From positions 73,277 to 137,276 of the forward strand of contig CAZOAJ010000004.1 in NCBI GenBank assembly GCA_964577935.1: a stretch of DNA of 64,000 nucleotides, written 5' to 3'. The notes below the pieces were generated by a model that saw only the letters and a program-made list of their open reading frames with translations, ran no database searches and had not been told where the DNA came from. A program made the translations under genes and the position numbers. Origin of the DNA: JABDGV01 sp964577935 (GTDB lineage Bacteria > Chlamydiota > Chlamydiia > Chlamydiales > FEN-1388). Of this stretch, positions 15,889 through 25,007 are shown in pieces; position 1 is the stretch's first letter, and every line of letters starts with the position of its first letter.

Positions 15889-17985
15889 TTAATGTATGAG
15901 TCCTAAAAAGGTGATACAGACATCAATCATTTTGATTCCTAAAAAGGGAGCAATAATTCCCCCAAATCCAAAGATAAGAATATTTTTCCTTAGAAGTGCA
16001 TTTGCTGACTGAGCATTGTAGGGGATTCCTCGAAGCGCCAATGGAATTAATAAGACAATAATTAAGGCATTAAAAATAACAGCGCTTAATATTGCGCTCT
16101 CAGGTGAATGCAATGACATAACATTGAGTGCTTGAAGAGGTCCATGAGCTGAATTTCTTGTAAGATATATGGAACCAAATATAGCTGGAATAATGGCAAA
16201 GTACTTTGCTACATCATTTGCGATGCTAAACGTTGTCAAAGCCCCTCGAGTCATCAGCAATTGTTTTCCGATCTCAACAATCTCAATGAGTTTCGTAGGG
16301 TTACTATCCAAATCAACCATATTTCCAGCCTCCCTTGAGGCTTGAGTACCAGTGTTCATGGCAACGCCAACATCTGCTTGGGCCAAAGCCGGAGCATCAT
16401 TTGTTCCATCTCCCGTCATGGCAACAAGTCGTCCTCCTGCCTGTTCTGAGATTATTCTTGTAAGTTTTATTTCAGGAGTTGCCTCTGCTATGAAGTCATC
16501 AACTCCAGCTTCCGCAGCAATGGCAGCCGCTGTTAAAGGGTTATCGCCAGTAATCATAAGAGTGCGAATTCCCATTTTCCTCATCTCTTGAAATCTCTCT
16601 TTGATCCCGCCTTTTATTACATCTTTTAGCTGGATAATTCCCTTTATCGTCTTTCCTTCAGAGACGATAAGAGGCGTTCCTCCTGCATTGGAAATTGTCT
16701 GAATTACCGAATCTAGTTCTTGAGGAAATGCGCCCTCAAGACTTAGTACATACTTTTTAATCGCATCTACAGATCCTTTGCGAATAGATTTTACAACATT
16801 TCCAGCTGCATCAATAAAATCTATACCGCTCATCCGTGTCTTAGCGCTGAAGGGAATAAATGTTGAGTTTGCTATATCTAATGAATCTGCCCTAAGACCA
16901 AAGAGATGTTTTGCTAATACAACAATTGATCGTCCTTCCGGGGTTTCATCAGATAACGAGGCGAGCTGCGCTATTCGAGCAAATTCCCTTTCTGGAACCC
17001 CTACGACAGGCATAAAAGCCGTCGCCATCCGATTTCCCATAGTAATTGTGCCGGTTTTATCCAGAATAAGTACGTCTATATCGCCTGCAGCCTCAACACA
17101 CCGGCCGCTCGTAGCAACAACATTTCTTCGAATGAGTCGATCCATTCCAGCAATACCTACAGCACTTAAAAGCGCACTGATTGTTGTCGGGATTAAACAA
17201 ACCAATAAAGCAATCAGGATTGGAATAGTCGTGACTTGAGAGAGATCTTGACCAGACGCAACTGAAGTATAGCTTGAAAACATCTTCAAAGAGCTTGTTG
17301 TAAGAACAAAAATGATAGTAAGACCCGATAGAACAATATTGAGCGAAATTTCATTTGGTGTTCGCTGTCGTTTTGTTCCTTCTATCAACCGAATCATTCG
17401 ATCCAAAAAGTTATCGCCCGCCTCAGATGAAACCTTAACCTTTATTCTGTCGCTTAAGACTCTCGTTCCGGCAGTAACAGCAGAGCGATCGCCGCCACTT
17501 TCACGTATGACGGGAGCAGACTCTCCAGTAATGGCAGACTCATCAATGGAGGCAATTCCTTCGACGACTTCACCATCGGCAGGAATGATATCTCCTGCTA
17601 GGCAGATAATCACATCACCCCTCATAAGCTCTGAAGATGGAATTTTGATTTCTATCCCACCTTTTTCTTGCCTCGCATAAGCTTCTATTTTCGTTTTCCT
17701 CAAGCTTGCAGCATGGGCCTTACCACGACTTTCAGCAATCGCTTGGGCAAAATTTGCGAAAATGACTGTAAACCATAACCATAGATCGATTTGGATGTTA
17801 AACCAAGAAAGATTCCCGTGTATAAGTTCCGCAATAACATAGAAAGTGGTAACTATAGCTCCCACATATGTCACAAACATAACCGGATTCTTCATTTGAA
17901 TCCGTGGACTGAGCATCTTACAAGCTTCTTTGATCGAGCCTATAATCATCTTAACATCAAGAAAACGAGCATGTTGATACTTCAT
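15889..17985 (-). CDS. kdpB: Potassium-transporting ATPase ATP-binding subunit
   Basis: The 698-aa P-type ATPase subunit has all the key motifs: actuator DESAITGESAPV, phosphorylation site ILDKTGTITMGN (Asp phosphorylated), nucleotide-binding FSAKTRMSGID, and hinge MTGDGTNDAPALAQADVGVA. Membrane segments match the KdpB layout (pair near residue 40-80, SSLKMF.. pair near 230-280, three helices at the C-terminus). It energises K+ uptake through KdpA at low external K+. The intact motif set suggests a working pump. Confidence 0.98.
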   Translation of the reverse strand: MKYQHARFLDVKMIIGSIKEACKMLSPRIQMKNPVMFVTYVGAIVTTFYVIAELIHGNLSWFNIQIDLWLWFTVIFANFAQAIAESRGKAHAASLRKTKIEAYARQEKGGIEIKIPSSELMRGDVIICLAGDIIPADGEVVEGIASIDESAITGESAPVIRESGGDRSAVTAGTRVLSDRIKVKVSSEAGDNFLDRMIRLIEGTKRQRTPNEISLNIVLSGLTIIFVLTTSSLKMFSSYTSVASGQDLSQVTTIPILIALLVCLIPTTISALLSAVGIAGMDRLIRRNVVATSGRCVEAAGDIDVLILDKTGTITMGNRMATAFMPVVGVPEREFARIAQLASLSDETPEGRSIVVLAKHLFGLRADSLDIANSTFIPFSAKTRMSGIDFIDAAGNVVKSIRKGSVDAIKKYVLSLEGAFPQELDSVIQTISNAGGTPLIVSEGKTIKGIIQLKDVIKGGIKERFQEMRKMGIRTLMITGDNPLTAAAIAAEAGVDDFIAEATPEIKLTRIISEQAGGRLVAMTGDGTNDAPALAQADVGVAMNTGTQASREAGNMVDLDSNPTKLIEIVEIGKQLLMTRGALTTFSIANDVAKYFAIIPAIFGSIYLTRNSAHGPLQALNVMSLHSPESAILSAVIFNALIIVLLIPLALRGIPYNAQSANALLRKNILIFGFGGIIAPFLGIKMIDVCITFLGLIH

Positions 17986-17994
17986 ATGATTCCG

Positions 17995-19686
17995 TTAAAA
18001 TGATTGACCTTCTAGCATCAAAAAATGTTCTACAATAGGACCTAAACATAATGCTGGAAAAAAAGAGAGGGCTCCGACAATAAAAATGACACCGACTAAC
18101 AATATGAAAAATAAGAATGTGTTAGTTGAAAATGTTCCTGCAGACACTACGGAGATATTTTGTTGAGCCAATTGTCCGGCAATGGCAAGACTTGGAATAA
18201 CAATAGATAGCCTTGCCAAAAGCATCACGATACCTAAAAGCAGGTTGTAATAAGGGGTATTGGCATTGAGTCCTGCAAATGCACTGCCATTATTTGCAGC
18301 ACATGATGAAAAAGCATATAAAATCTCTGTCAACCCATGAGGACCAGTATTTTCTAGGCTTGTAAGGCCCATTGTCAGAACAGAAGAAACACCTGAGCCT
18401 ATCAAAATCAAGGCTCCAGGCAACAATACCGCAAAAGTCACCCATTGCATGGTCCGTTTTTCAATTTTTTTACCTAAGTATTCAGGAGTTCTTCCGACCA
18501 TCAGGCCGGACAAAAACACAGTCAACAAGGTAAACATCAACATACTGCATAAACCAACCCCAACACCCCCAAACACCAATTCCCCAAGCATAAGATTGAA
18601 TATAGCAACTCCTCCAGCGAGAGGAGAAAGGCTCGATATCATGGTATTTACAGAACCGTTTGCAGTCGCAGTAGTCGCAGTTGCCCATAAAATACTTTGA
18701 GTAGAACCAAATCTCGTTTCAATACCTTCTAAAACTGGATAGCTCTTTAAAACAGGATTGTGCAACCCCTGCGAGTACAACGAAATACATACCCCCCCAA
18801 GAAAAAAAAAGATCATCGCTCCATAGAGCAGCCAAGCATGCTTTTTTTCATGGGTAAATATTCCATACATATAAACAGAAGCGGCCGGAATCAAGAGAAG
18901 AGCTAGTGATTCCAAAAGATTTGTTATGCTATTTGGATTTTCAAAAGGATGAGAGGAATTTGCCCCAAAAAAGCCTCCACCATTTGTTCCAAGTTGTTTT
19001 ATTGCAATTTGCGATGCAACAGGACCAAGTGGAATCGTTTGCTGATCACCTTCAAGTGTCGTCACGGTAACATAGGGAGAAAGCGTTTGAATAACTCCCT
19101 GAGAAAGGAGAACACAAGCAAATACGGCACATAGCGGCAAAAAGAAATAGAGGACTGATCGGGTAAGATCAACCCAAAAATTCCCTATTGTTGTCATGTT
19201 TCTCCTTACAATTCCTCGAATGAACGCCAAAAGAACGGCAAGCCCCGTGGATGCGCTTAGAAAGTTTTGAACCGTGAGTCCTAGCATTTGTGTGAGGTAA
19301 CTCAACGTTGTTTCTCCGGAATAGGCTTGCCAATTTGTATTTGTGACAAAACTTGAAGTAGTGTTAAAGGCCAGATCAAGTGAAGGAGACCGGAAATTTT
19401 GTGGGTTTAATGGAAGAGAACCTTGAAGGATCTGCAAGAAAAAAATAAGGATAAATCCAAACAAATTAAAAATGAGAAGCTCCTTGGCATACTTCTTCCA
19501 AGTCATTTCTTCAAAAGGATCTACGCCTCCTATTTTATAGCAATACCTTTCCAAGATTCCAAAGCGTGATGAAGAGGCTCTCATCGTCTCTGAAAATAAA
19601 CTTGCCATATATCGCCCGAAGATTGGCGTCAAACCGAAAAGCAACCCCATGAAGAGAACAATCTGCATCCAATCACATGAAGACAT
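17995..19686 (-). CDS. kdpA: Potassium-transporting ATPase channel-like subunit
   Basis: The 563-aa KdpA belongs to the SKT superfamily and has about ten membrane helices. The selectivity-loop signature LGTNGGGFFGANSSHPFENP is intact. Other family segments include SSFVTNTNWQAYSGE near residue 110-125 and NNGSAFAGLNANTP near 470. It forms the K+ entry pathway of the Kdp pump. Separated by 9 nt from kdpB and preceded by kdpF. Confidence 0.97.
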   Translation of the reverse strand: MSSCDWMQIVLFMGLLFGLTPIFGRYMASLFSETMRASSSRFGILERYCYKIGGVDPFEEMTWKKYAKELLIFNLFGFILIFFLQILQGSLPLNPQNFRSPSLDLAFNTTSSFVTNTNWQAYSGETTLSYLTQMLGLTVQNFLSASTGLAVLLAFIRGIVRRNMTTIGNFWVDLTRSVLYFFLPLCAVFACVLLSQGVIQTLSPYVTVTTLEGDQQTIPLGPVASQIAIKQLGTNGGGFFGANSSHPFENPNSITNLLESLALLLIPAASVYMYGIFTHEKKHAWLLYGAMIFFFLGGVCISLYSQGLHNPVLKSYPVLEGIETRFGSTQSILWATATTATANGSVNTMISSLSPLAGGVAIFNLMLGELVFGGVGVGLCSMLMFTLLTVFLSGLMVGRTPEYLGKKIEKRTMQWVTFAVLLPGALILIGSGVSSVLTMGLTSLENTGPHGLTEILYAFSSCAANNGSAFAGLNANTPYYNLLLGIVMLLARLSIVIPSLAIAGQLAQQNISVVSAGTFSTNTFLFFILLVGVIFIVGALSFFPALCLGPIVEHFLMLEGQSF

Positions 19687-19696
19687 AGCTCTACCT

Positions 19697-19786
19697 CTAG
19701 AATTTTTCTGGGTAAATTAAGGTATAGGTAAGATAGATCAAAATGACGATAGTCAGTGTGCTGGTCAAAAGTACTTCTGTATCCAT
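19697..19786 (-). CDS. kdpF: KdpF small membrane subunit
   Basis: A 29-codon reading frame on the minus strand, ATG at 19786 and TAG at 19697-19699, sits 10 nt upstream of kdpA. It encodes MDTEVLLTSTLT followed by IVILIYLTYTLIYPEKF: one membrane helix ending in the family-typical YxLIxPExF pattern. KdpF is the ~29-aa peptide that stabilises the KdpABC complex in E. coli. Length, position and C-terminal motif all agree. Confidence 0.88.
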   Translation of the reverse strand: MDTEVLLTSTLTIVILIYLTYTLIYPEKF

Positions 19787-19946
19787 ACTTTAGATTATCT
19801 TTTGGTGCTGGTGCAAGTCCCTGGCGAACCTAATAAAAAAATAATTTTATTGCAATTTTATTATTTAATATACACTGCCCTATATCGACAAAATACTTGT
19901 GAGAGACTCTTGTATCATGTTGACATAGGCTATAGTTAATTCAGAA

Positions 19947-21317
19947 ATGAGTGAGGAAATGTCAATAAATCAATTCATTCGAGAAAAAAATTCTGAAGTT
20001 CTTCACAACCTTCTTAACTCATTATCCGGTTTTGAAATCGCCGCTGCAATATCGCATAAAAGCATAGAAGAACAGCAATTCGTTTTTAGCTGCCTTGATC
20101 CAAAACAGGCAGTGGAGACGTTTGACTACCTTCCACTAAGAACACAGAAAATAATCCTTCACGCACTGCCTACTCTTCAAGTTGCAGCCATGTTGGCAGA
20201 AATGCCGCCAGATGATCGAACACAACTCCTCGAAGAACTTCCAAAAAAGATCGTAAACGAATACTTAAACCTTTTGCCCCCTAGCGAACGATCTCTTTCA
20301 ATAACGCTTCTTCAATATCCCGAGGAAAGTGTTGGACGCTTGATGACGACCGATTATCTTACCGTCAGAATGAATTGGACAATCTCGCAAGTTCTAGATC
20401 ATATACAGGCCTATGGGCATGACAGCGAAACAATCGATGTAATCTACGTAGTTGATGAATACAATAAGCTCCTCGATGACATCCGGCTTAAAGAATTTCT
20501 TTTTGTACCTAAAGGTTCTAAAGTTGCTGAAATAGCCGATCATAAATTTACGGCACTCCCTGTCGAAGCGAAGGCTGATGGGGTTATTAATACATTTAAA
20601 GAGCAGGATCGAGTTGCATTGCCGGTTATTAATTCTGCAGGGACACTTTTAGGAATTGTCACTATCGATGATATCCTCAGGCTAGCCTCAGAACAAACAA
20701 CAGAAAATATGCAGAAGGTGGGCGGAATGGAAGCTCTAGACGAGCCCTATATGGAAACGCCCTTCTTCGAGTTAATGAAAAAACGAGCTCACTGGCTCGT
20801 CCTCTTGTTCATCGGTGAAATGTTCACGGCGACAGCAATGGGATACTTTCAAGCCGAGATCTCAAAAGCCGTTGTTCTTGCCCTTTTTCTCCCTTTAATC
20901 ATTTCAAGTGGAGGAAACGCAGGCTCTCAATCATCAACACTTATTATCCGCGCTATGGCTCTGGGTGAAATCAAGTTACGGGATTTTTGGCTGATTATGA
21001 AACGAGAGATTCTTTCTGGTATATTTCTTGGATGTATTTTAGGTCTTGTAGGATTTGCGAGAGTTACTCTTTGGAGCTCATTTTCTGATATCTATGGTGC
21101 CCACTGGTTTTTAATTGCCCTCACCTTATGTTTTGCTCTGATTGGAGTCGTCCTCTGGGGATCCTTCATAGGATCTATGCTTCCGCTCCTCCTCAGGCGA
21201 GCAGGCATCGATCCTGCAACATCCTCAGCGCCCTTAGTAGCGACCGTTGTGGATGTCGTAGGTATCGTCATTTACTTTTCCATCGCTATGATAACCTTGA
21301 GGGGATCTCTATTGTAA
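19947..21317 (+). CDS. mgtE: Magnesium transporter MgtE
   Basis: A 456-aa protein in the MgtE order. An N-terminal superhelical domain (~1-130; PPDDRTQLLEELP) comes first, then two CBS domains (~130-255; SVGRLMTTDYLTV, VIYVVDEYNK, ALPVINSAGTLLGIVTIDDIL), then a plug helix and five membrane helices. The membrane part contains LPLIISSGGNAGSQSSTL, the conserved pore-lining motif, and ends with SAPLVATVVDVVGIVIYF. It mediates Mg2+ uptake gated by cytosolic Mg2+. ATG at 19947 or 19959 are both possible. Diverges from kdpF across a ~160-nt region. Confidence 0.95.
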   Translation: MSEEMSINQFIREKNSEVLHNLLNSLSGFEIAAAISHKSIEEQQFVFSCLDPKQAVETFDYLPLRTQKIILHALPTLQVAAMLAEMPPDDRTQLLEELPKKIVNEYLNLLPPSERSLSITLLQYPEESVGRLMTTDYLTVRMNWTISQVLDHIQAYGHDSETIDVIYVVDEYNKLLDDIRLKEFLFVPKGSKVAEIADHKFTALPVEAKADGVINTFKEQDRVALPVINSAGTLLGIVTIDDILRLASEQTTENMQKVGGMEALDEPYMETPFFELMKKRAHWLVLLFIGEMFTATAMGYFQAEISKAVVLALFLPLIISSGGNAGSQSSTLIIRAMALGEIKLRDFWLIMKREILSGIFLGCILGLVGFARVTLWSSFSDIYGAHWFLIALTLCFALIGVVLWGSFIGSMLPLLLRRAGIDPATSSAPLVATVVDVVGIVIYFSIAMITLRGSLL

Positions 21318-21350
21318 AGGGTTACATATTTTTTTGAACATAACCATGAG

Positions 21351-22550
21351 CTATTTAAGCTCTTGTGGTTGATATCTAGGTATTAGATGCACCTGAAAAA
21401 TAAGTAAAGCCAATGTAACCGCAATAGATGCAGCAAATAGCATCGTGACCGCTAAGGTGAAAGGATTCCCATTATAAAGGTATCCCGCTGCTGCAACTAG
21501 AAGTGAGCAAACAAGCGATCTCATTCCCATAACAGCAGAGGATGCGGTTCCCTTCATTTCAGGAAAGACCTCTAATGATGCCGTGAAAATGACAGGGTAA
21601 GATATTGCATTTCCAATAGATAGAAGCATCATCGTGGATGTTACAAGATATGCAGACATGGGTGAAATAAGGCTGACAAAAGCAAAAAGAATTGTAGCAA
21701 CCCCACTGAGAGTGATTCCAATCCTTGCAGATCTATAGGAGCCAATTCGTGATATGATATACCCTGAAATGATACTAAAAACCGAAAATGCTCCAACAAT
21801 CAGCGCTTGGTGAGTAGCATATGCCCTCATTGAAAAACCATATGTTTCCATATATAAAAATGGCGCACACGCTATAAAACACAAGTACATCGCATAAAAG
21901 ATGCTTGGAACAAGAGATGAATATATAAAGCTGGATGTTGATAAGAGTTTTTTATAATTTCTTGCTATGTGTAAAAAATTAAATGGAACTCTCACATTTT
22001 TGGTTTCAGGGAGTATGAGATACAATAGGACCCAAGACAACAATGATATGGCAGCCACAATTCCATAACTACCCCGCCATCCTACGACTTCATTAATACA
22101 GGCACCTATAATCGGAGCTATTGCCATAAGTGTTGTTAAGAGTGAATTCATGACTCCGATAAGCCGGACAGCCTGACGCCCTTCATACATATCAGATATC
22201 ATCACAAATACAACTACGGCTGAGGTGCTTGCACCCAAGCCTTGAATGAATCTTGAAACCAGAAGCCACTCTATTGAAGGAGATAGAACACATCCAATAG
22301 CGCCAATAGCTAATATTGCATTACCAATAACCATTGTATGACGCCGGCCAATCGACTCACATAAGGGTCCATAGAAAATACTGGAAAGAAAAAATCCTAA
22401 AAAATTTAGGGCAATCGTTAATTGAATTATCGCCTCTGAAACAGCAAGATCCTGAGCCATGAGGGGAAACCCAGGAACAGAAATGTCAACTTCAATACAA
22501 CAAGCAATCAATGCAAGAATAAATAAAATGGGCAAAAATTTTTTTGTCAT
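21351..22550 (-). CDS. MFS drug-resistance transporter, Bcr/CflA type
   Basis: A 399-aa major facilitator with twelve predicted helices. The N-terminal VDISVPGFPLMAQDL and the loop 2-3 motif GPLCESIGRRHTMVIGN are typical of the Bcr/CflA multidrug group, as is FIQGLGASTSAVVVFVMISDMYEG. It probably exports small amphipathic compounds; the substrate is unknown. Convergent with mgtE (33 nt apart); the downstream-oriented Nudix gene lies immediately upstream in the same direction. Confidence 0.88.
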   Translation of the reverse strand: MTKKFLPILFILALIACCIEVDISVPGFPLMAQDLAVSEAIIQLTIALNFLGFFLSSIFYGPLCESIGRRHTMVIGNAILAIGAIGCVLSPSIEWLLVSRFIQGLGASTSAVVVFVMISDMYEGRQAVRLIGVMNSLLTTLMAIAPIIGACINEVVGWRGSYGIVAAISLLSWVLLYLILPETKNVRVPFNFLHIARNYKKLLSTSSFIYSSLVPSIFYAMYLCFIACAPFLYMETYGFSMRAYATHQALIVGAFSVFSIISGYIISRIGSYRSARIGITLSGVATILFAFVSLISPMSAYLVTSTMMLLSIGNAISYPVIFTASLEVFPEMKGTASSAVMGMRSLVCSLLVAAAGYLYNGNPFTLAVTMLFAASIAVTLALLIFQVHLIPRYQPQELK

Positions 22551-22657
22551 AAAAGATTTAGAATGTGGGGAATCCGAAAGGAATATTTTGATATTGTATC
22601 TATCTCAAATAGATCTCATCAAGAAATTAATTATATCTACCTATCTTCTAAATTCGT

Positions 22658-23080
22658 TCATCGCGAATCATCGGAATATATCTTTTTCACTACATACTGA
22701 GCAAATGGAGTAAGTTCTTCGCGGTTACTCGTTGAAATATCTACCCAACGAGTAATCTCCTCAGGAGACGCTCCTTCATGAGCGGAAAAAGTACCGACAA
22801 GATAAATGATTCCGACAAGATGGTAGTCGATAAGTACGCCATTTTTCTCGTATGTACCTCCATGAGTCGATATCCCAAACAAATTAAAATCACTTCCTAA
22901 TAAGGCAGCTTCTTCAATAAGCTCTCTTTGAAGCGCTTCTTCGGGCGTTTCTCCAAATTCAATTCCGCCTCCGGGAAGATCCCATAGTCCAATAAGAGGT
23001 CCTGACCTTTTCTGAGCTAAGAGAATTTCAGATCCAATGCGGAGGACTCCATATGAACCATATCGCTGCATTTTATTCAT
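22658..23080 (-). CDS. Nudix hydrolase
   Basis: A 140-aa Nudix protein. The Nudix box GGIEFGETPEEALQRELIEEAAL (GX5EX7REUXEEXGU) is complete apart from the final glycine, replaced by alanine. The fold begins VLRIGSEILLAQKRSGPLIG. These enzymes hydrolyse nucleoside diphosphates linked to other moieties using divalent metal. The substrate cannot be predicted; overall it resembles the MutT/ADP-ribose-type single-domain members. Confidence 0.9.
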   Translation of the reverse strand: MNKMQRYGSYGVLRIGSEILLAQKRSGPLIGLWDLPGGGIEFGETPEEALQRELIEEAALLGSDFNLFGISTHGGTYEKNGVLIDYHLVGIIYLVGTFSAHEGASPEEITRWVDISTSNREELTPFAQYVVKKIYSDDSR

Positions 23081-23267
23081 TCAATAACCTCTGTATGCAA
23101 AATACTTGAAATCAAGAACATCTACTTTGCAAATCAAAAAATCCGATTTCTTAAAATCAAACTAATAATTCCAATAAATTCAGTTTAATACCATTTTGTT
23201 ATACAATTCAAAACAGGCATTTTAAACTAAAATGTGCTCATTCGAATAATTAACCAAGGTATACATA

Positions 23268-23906
23268 ATGATGAATCTCTCGTTAATGAATTATCTCTAC
23301 AGACAAAAACATTCCCAACACAAATTCATGATTATTTGGGTTCTTCTTTGCTCCTTCTTCTGTTTAAACATTGAGGAAGTTTCTGCAAAAGCTACAAATA
23401 GTAAATCTCAGATAGAATCCCCTATCGATTCTACGGTTAAATCCAAGAGCTCGTCCGATCTCGCTTTGCGAAAGGCTAAACTTTGGAATGAAGTTGTCGA
23501 TTATGCCCAAAAGCAACTTCCGCAAGAGGGAATTCTAAAGGCTAAAGAAGACGGATATACCTATCTTAAAGTTGATGATAGATACATAAAAACGCTTTTT
23601 CCCATGCTTGACCTGCAAAAGGAAGGCTTCAATGAACCTCCCTATTTTAGATCAAAAATCGCACCCGGCGCTCACATTAGCGTGTTCCACGAAGATGAAA
23701 ATATACAGGTTTCAGAAATAGGGAAAACCTTTCGCTTCACGCTTAAAGAAATAAAGCTTGTCCACACAAGAAACGCTTCATATGTTGTTCTTCAAGTAGC
23801 TGCACCCGAGCTAGAAAAGCTCAGAGAATCATATGGCCTCAAGCCGAAACTTCAAGGTCATGAATTTCATATCTCGCTAGCTAAAAAGAAATCAAGGCAC
23901 AGTTAA
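23268..23906 (+). CDS. Exported 2H-phosphoesterase-like protein
   Basis: A 212-aa protein with an N-terminal hydrophobic segment (~19-40, FMIIWVLLCSFFCLN) that reads as a signal peptide or anchor. The C-terminal ~130 residues carry two H-x-S motifs about 65 residues apart: His136-Ile-Ser138 (PGAHISVF) and His201-Ile-Ser203 (EFHISLA). This is the hallmark of the 2H superfamily (2'-5' RNA ligases, cyclic phosphodiesterases, RNA-repair-type enzymes), which acts on 2',3'-cyclic phosphate or 2'-5' RNA ends. Each motif follows a hydrophobic strand, as expected. Export of such an enzyme is unusual. Family by motif only, substrate unknown. Confidence 0.65.
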   Translation: MMNLSLMNYLYRQKHSQHKFMIIWVLLCSFFCLNIEEVSAKATNSKSQIESPIDSTVKSKSSSDLALRKAKLWNEVVDYAQKQLPQEGILKAKEDGYTYLKVDDRYIKTLFPMLDLQKEGFNEPPYFRSKIAPGAHISVFHEDENIQVSEIGKTFRFTLKEIKLVHTRNASYVVLQVAAPELEKLRESYGLKPKLQGHEFHISLAKKKSRHS

Positions 23907-23944
23907 GTAAAACACAAAATTTAACCACCTTGCGTATGGAGCAG

Positions 23945-23985
23945 GTAAGTCAACCCTGTTTCATACGTAAGTCAATCTGTTTCAA
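23945..23985. repeat. Short tandem repeat in convergent intergenic gap
   Basis: Two adjacent ~19-nt copies of GTAAGTCAA(CC)CTGTTTCA (23945-23964 and 23967-23985) lie between the convergent 2H-like and aldo-keto reductase genes. No function evident. Confidence 0.5.
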
Positions 23986-23986
23986 A

Positions 23987-24970
23987 TTACTTTAGCTGGT
24001 ACTTTTTCATGAAAGAAGAAGGATACCTTTCTCCATGAATATAGCCCTTCAAACCAATCTCATCAAGAAGAGTGACCTCATCATCAAGATGTACTTTCAG
24101 AGAATCAATATTTTCTTGAAGGTGCTCAGGACGTGTAGTCCCAAACAATGGGATTATTGAGGGAGACTTCCTCAGAAGCCATGCAAGAGCCAATTGACTT
24201 GGAGAGCACTTCTTTTTTTGCCCCATTGCCTCTAAGAGCTCGACAATTTTCAAATTTTTATCCAAATTACTTTCCTGAAATCGAGGCATACTACGTCGAA
24301 AATCATCTTCAGATAGATCCTGCATCGACCTGATCTTTCCGCTTAGAAACCCTCGACCAACGGGACTGTATGCAACAAATCCTATATTTAACTCTTCGCA
24401 TACATCCAAAACTTTATCTTCTGGATCTCGTGTCCACAATGAATATTCAGATTGAAGAGCGGAAATCGGATGTACAGCATGGGCTCGTCGGATAAGCTCC
24501 GGAGACGCTTCAGAGAGTCCCAGATAACGCACTTTCCCTTCAGACACAAGCTTTGACATCTCTCCAATCGTTTCTTCAATAGGGGTATCAGGGTCTGGCC
24601 TATGTTGATAATAGAGATCTATGACCTCTATGCCCAGATGTTTAAGGCTTTTTTCACACTGCTGTCGCACATATTCAGGCTTTCCGCAAACGCCTCTGAA
24701 GGTCGGATCATCTACTTTTCGAAGAATCCCAAACTTGGTGGCTATAACAATCTTATCTCGAAATTGCCTTGTTGCAACACCAACAAGCTCTTCGTTCCTG
24801 CCAAATCCATACATATCTGCTGTGTCAAAAAGAGTAATGCCTAAATCAAAAGCTCGGTGAATTGTCTCAATGCATCTTTGTTGATCAGGCATGCCATAGA
24901 ATTCGGACATTCCCATACAGCCGAGTCCTAAAGCGGAAACTTTCAATTCACCCAACATCTTTTTCTTCAT
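23987..24970 (-). CDS. Aldo/keto reductase
   Basis: A 327-aa NADPH-dependent oxidoreductase of the AKR superfamily with TIM-barrel fold. Catalytic tetrad candidates are visible: Asp and Tyr in LFDTADMYGFG, Lys in VIATKFGI and His in YYQHRPDP. The C-terminal cofactor segment IIPLFGTTRPEHLQEN is typical. The overall length and motifs match the YajO/AKR11-13-like group that reduces aldehydes. Lies 37 nt downstream of an SDR gene in the same direction, suggesting a two-gene unit. Confidence 0.93.
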   Translation of the reverse strand: MKKKMLGELKVSALGLGCMGMSEFYGMPDQQRCIETIHRAFDLGITLFDTADMYGFGRNEELVGVATRQFRDKIVIATKFGILRKVDDPTFRGVCGKPEYVRQQCEKSLKHLGIEVIDLYYQHRPDPDTPIEETIGEMSKLVSEGKVRYLGLSEASPELIRRAHAVHPISALQSEYSLWTRDPEDKVLDVCEELNIGFVAYSPVGRGFLSGKIRSMQDLSEDDFRRSMPRFQESNLDKNLKIVELLEAMGQKKKCSPSQLALAWLLRKSPSIIPLFGTTRPEHLQENIDSLKVHLDDEVTLLDEIGLKGYIHGERYPSSFMKKYQLK

Positions 24971-25007
24971 ATATTTCCTCTAAGATTGGCCTCACTTAAG
25001 ATTGGAT

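Noticed and set aside
19797..19830. Riboswitch or tRNA-like sequence upstream of kdpF (GGTGCTGGTGCAAGTCCCTGG)
   Set aside because: The halves are direct, not inverted, so no hairpin forms, and it fits no riboswitch consensus I know.
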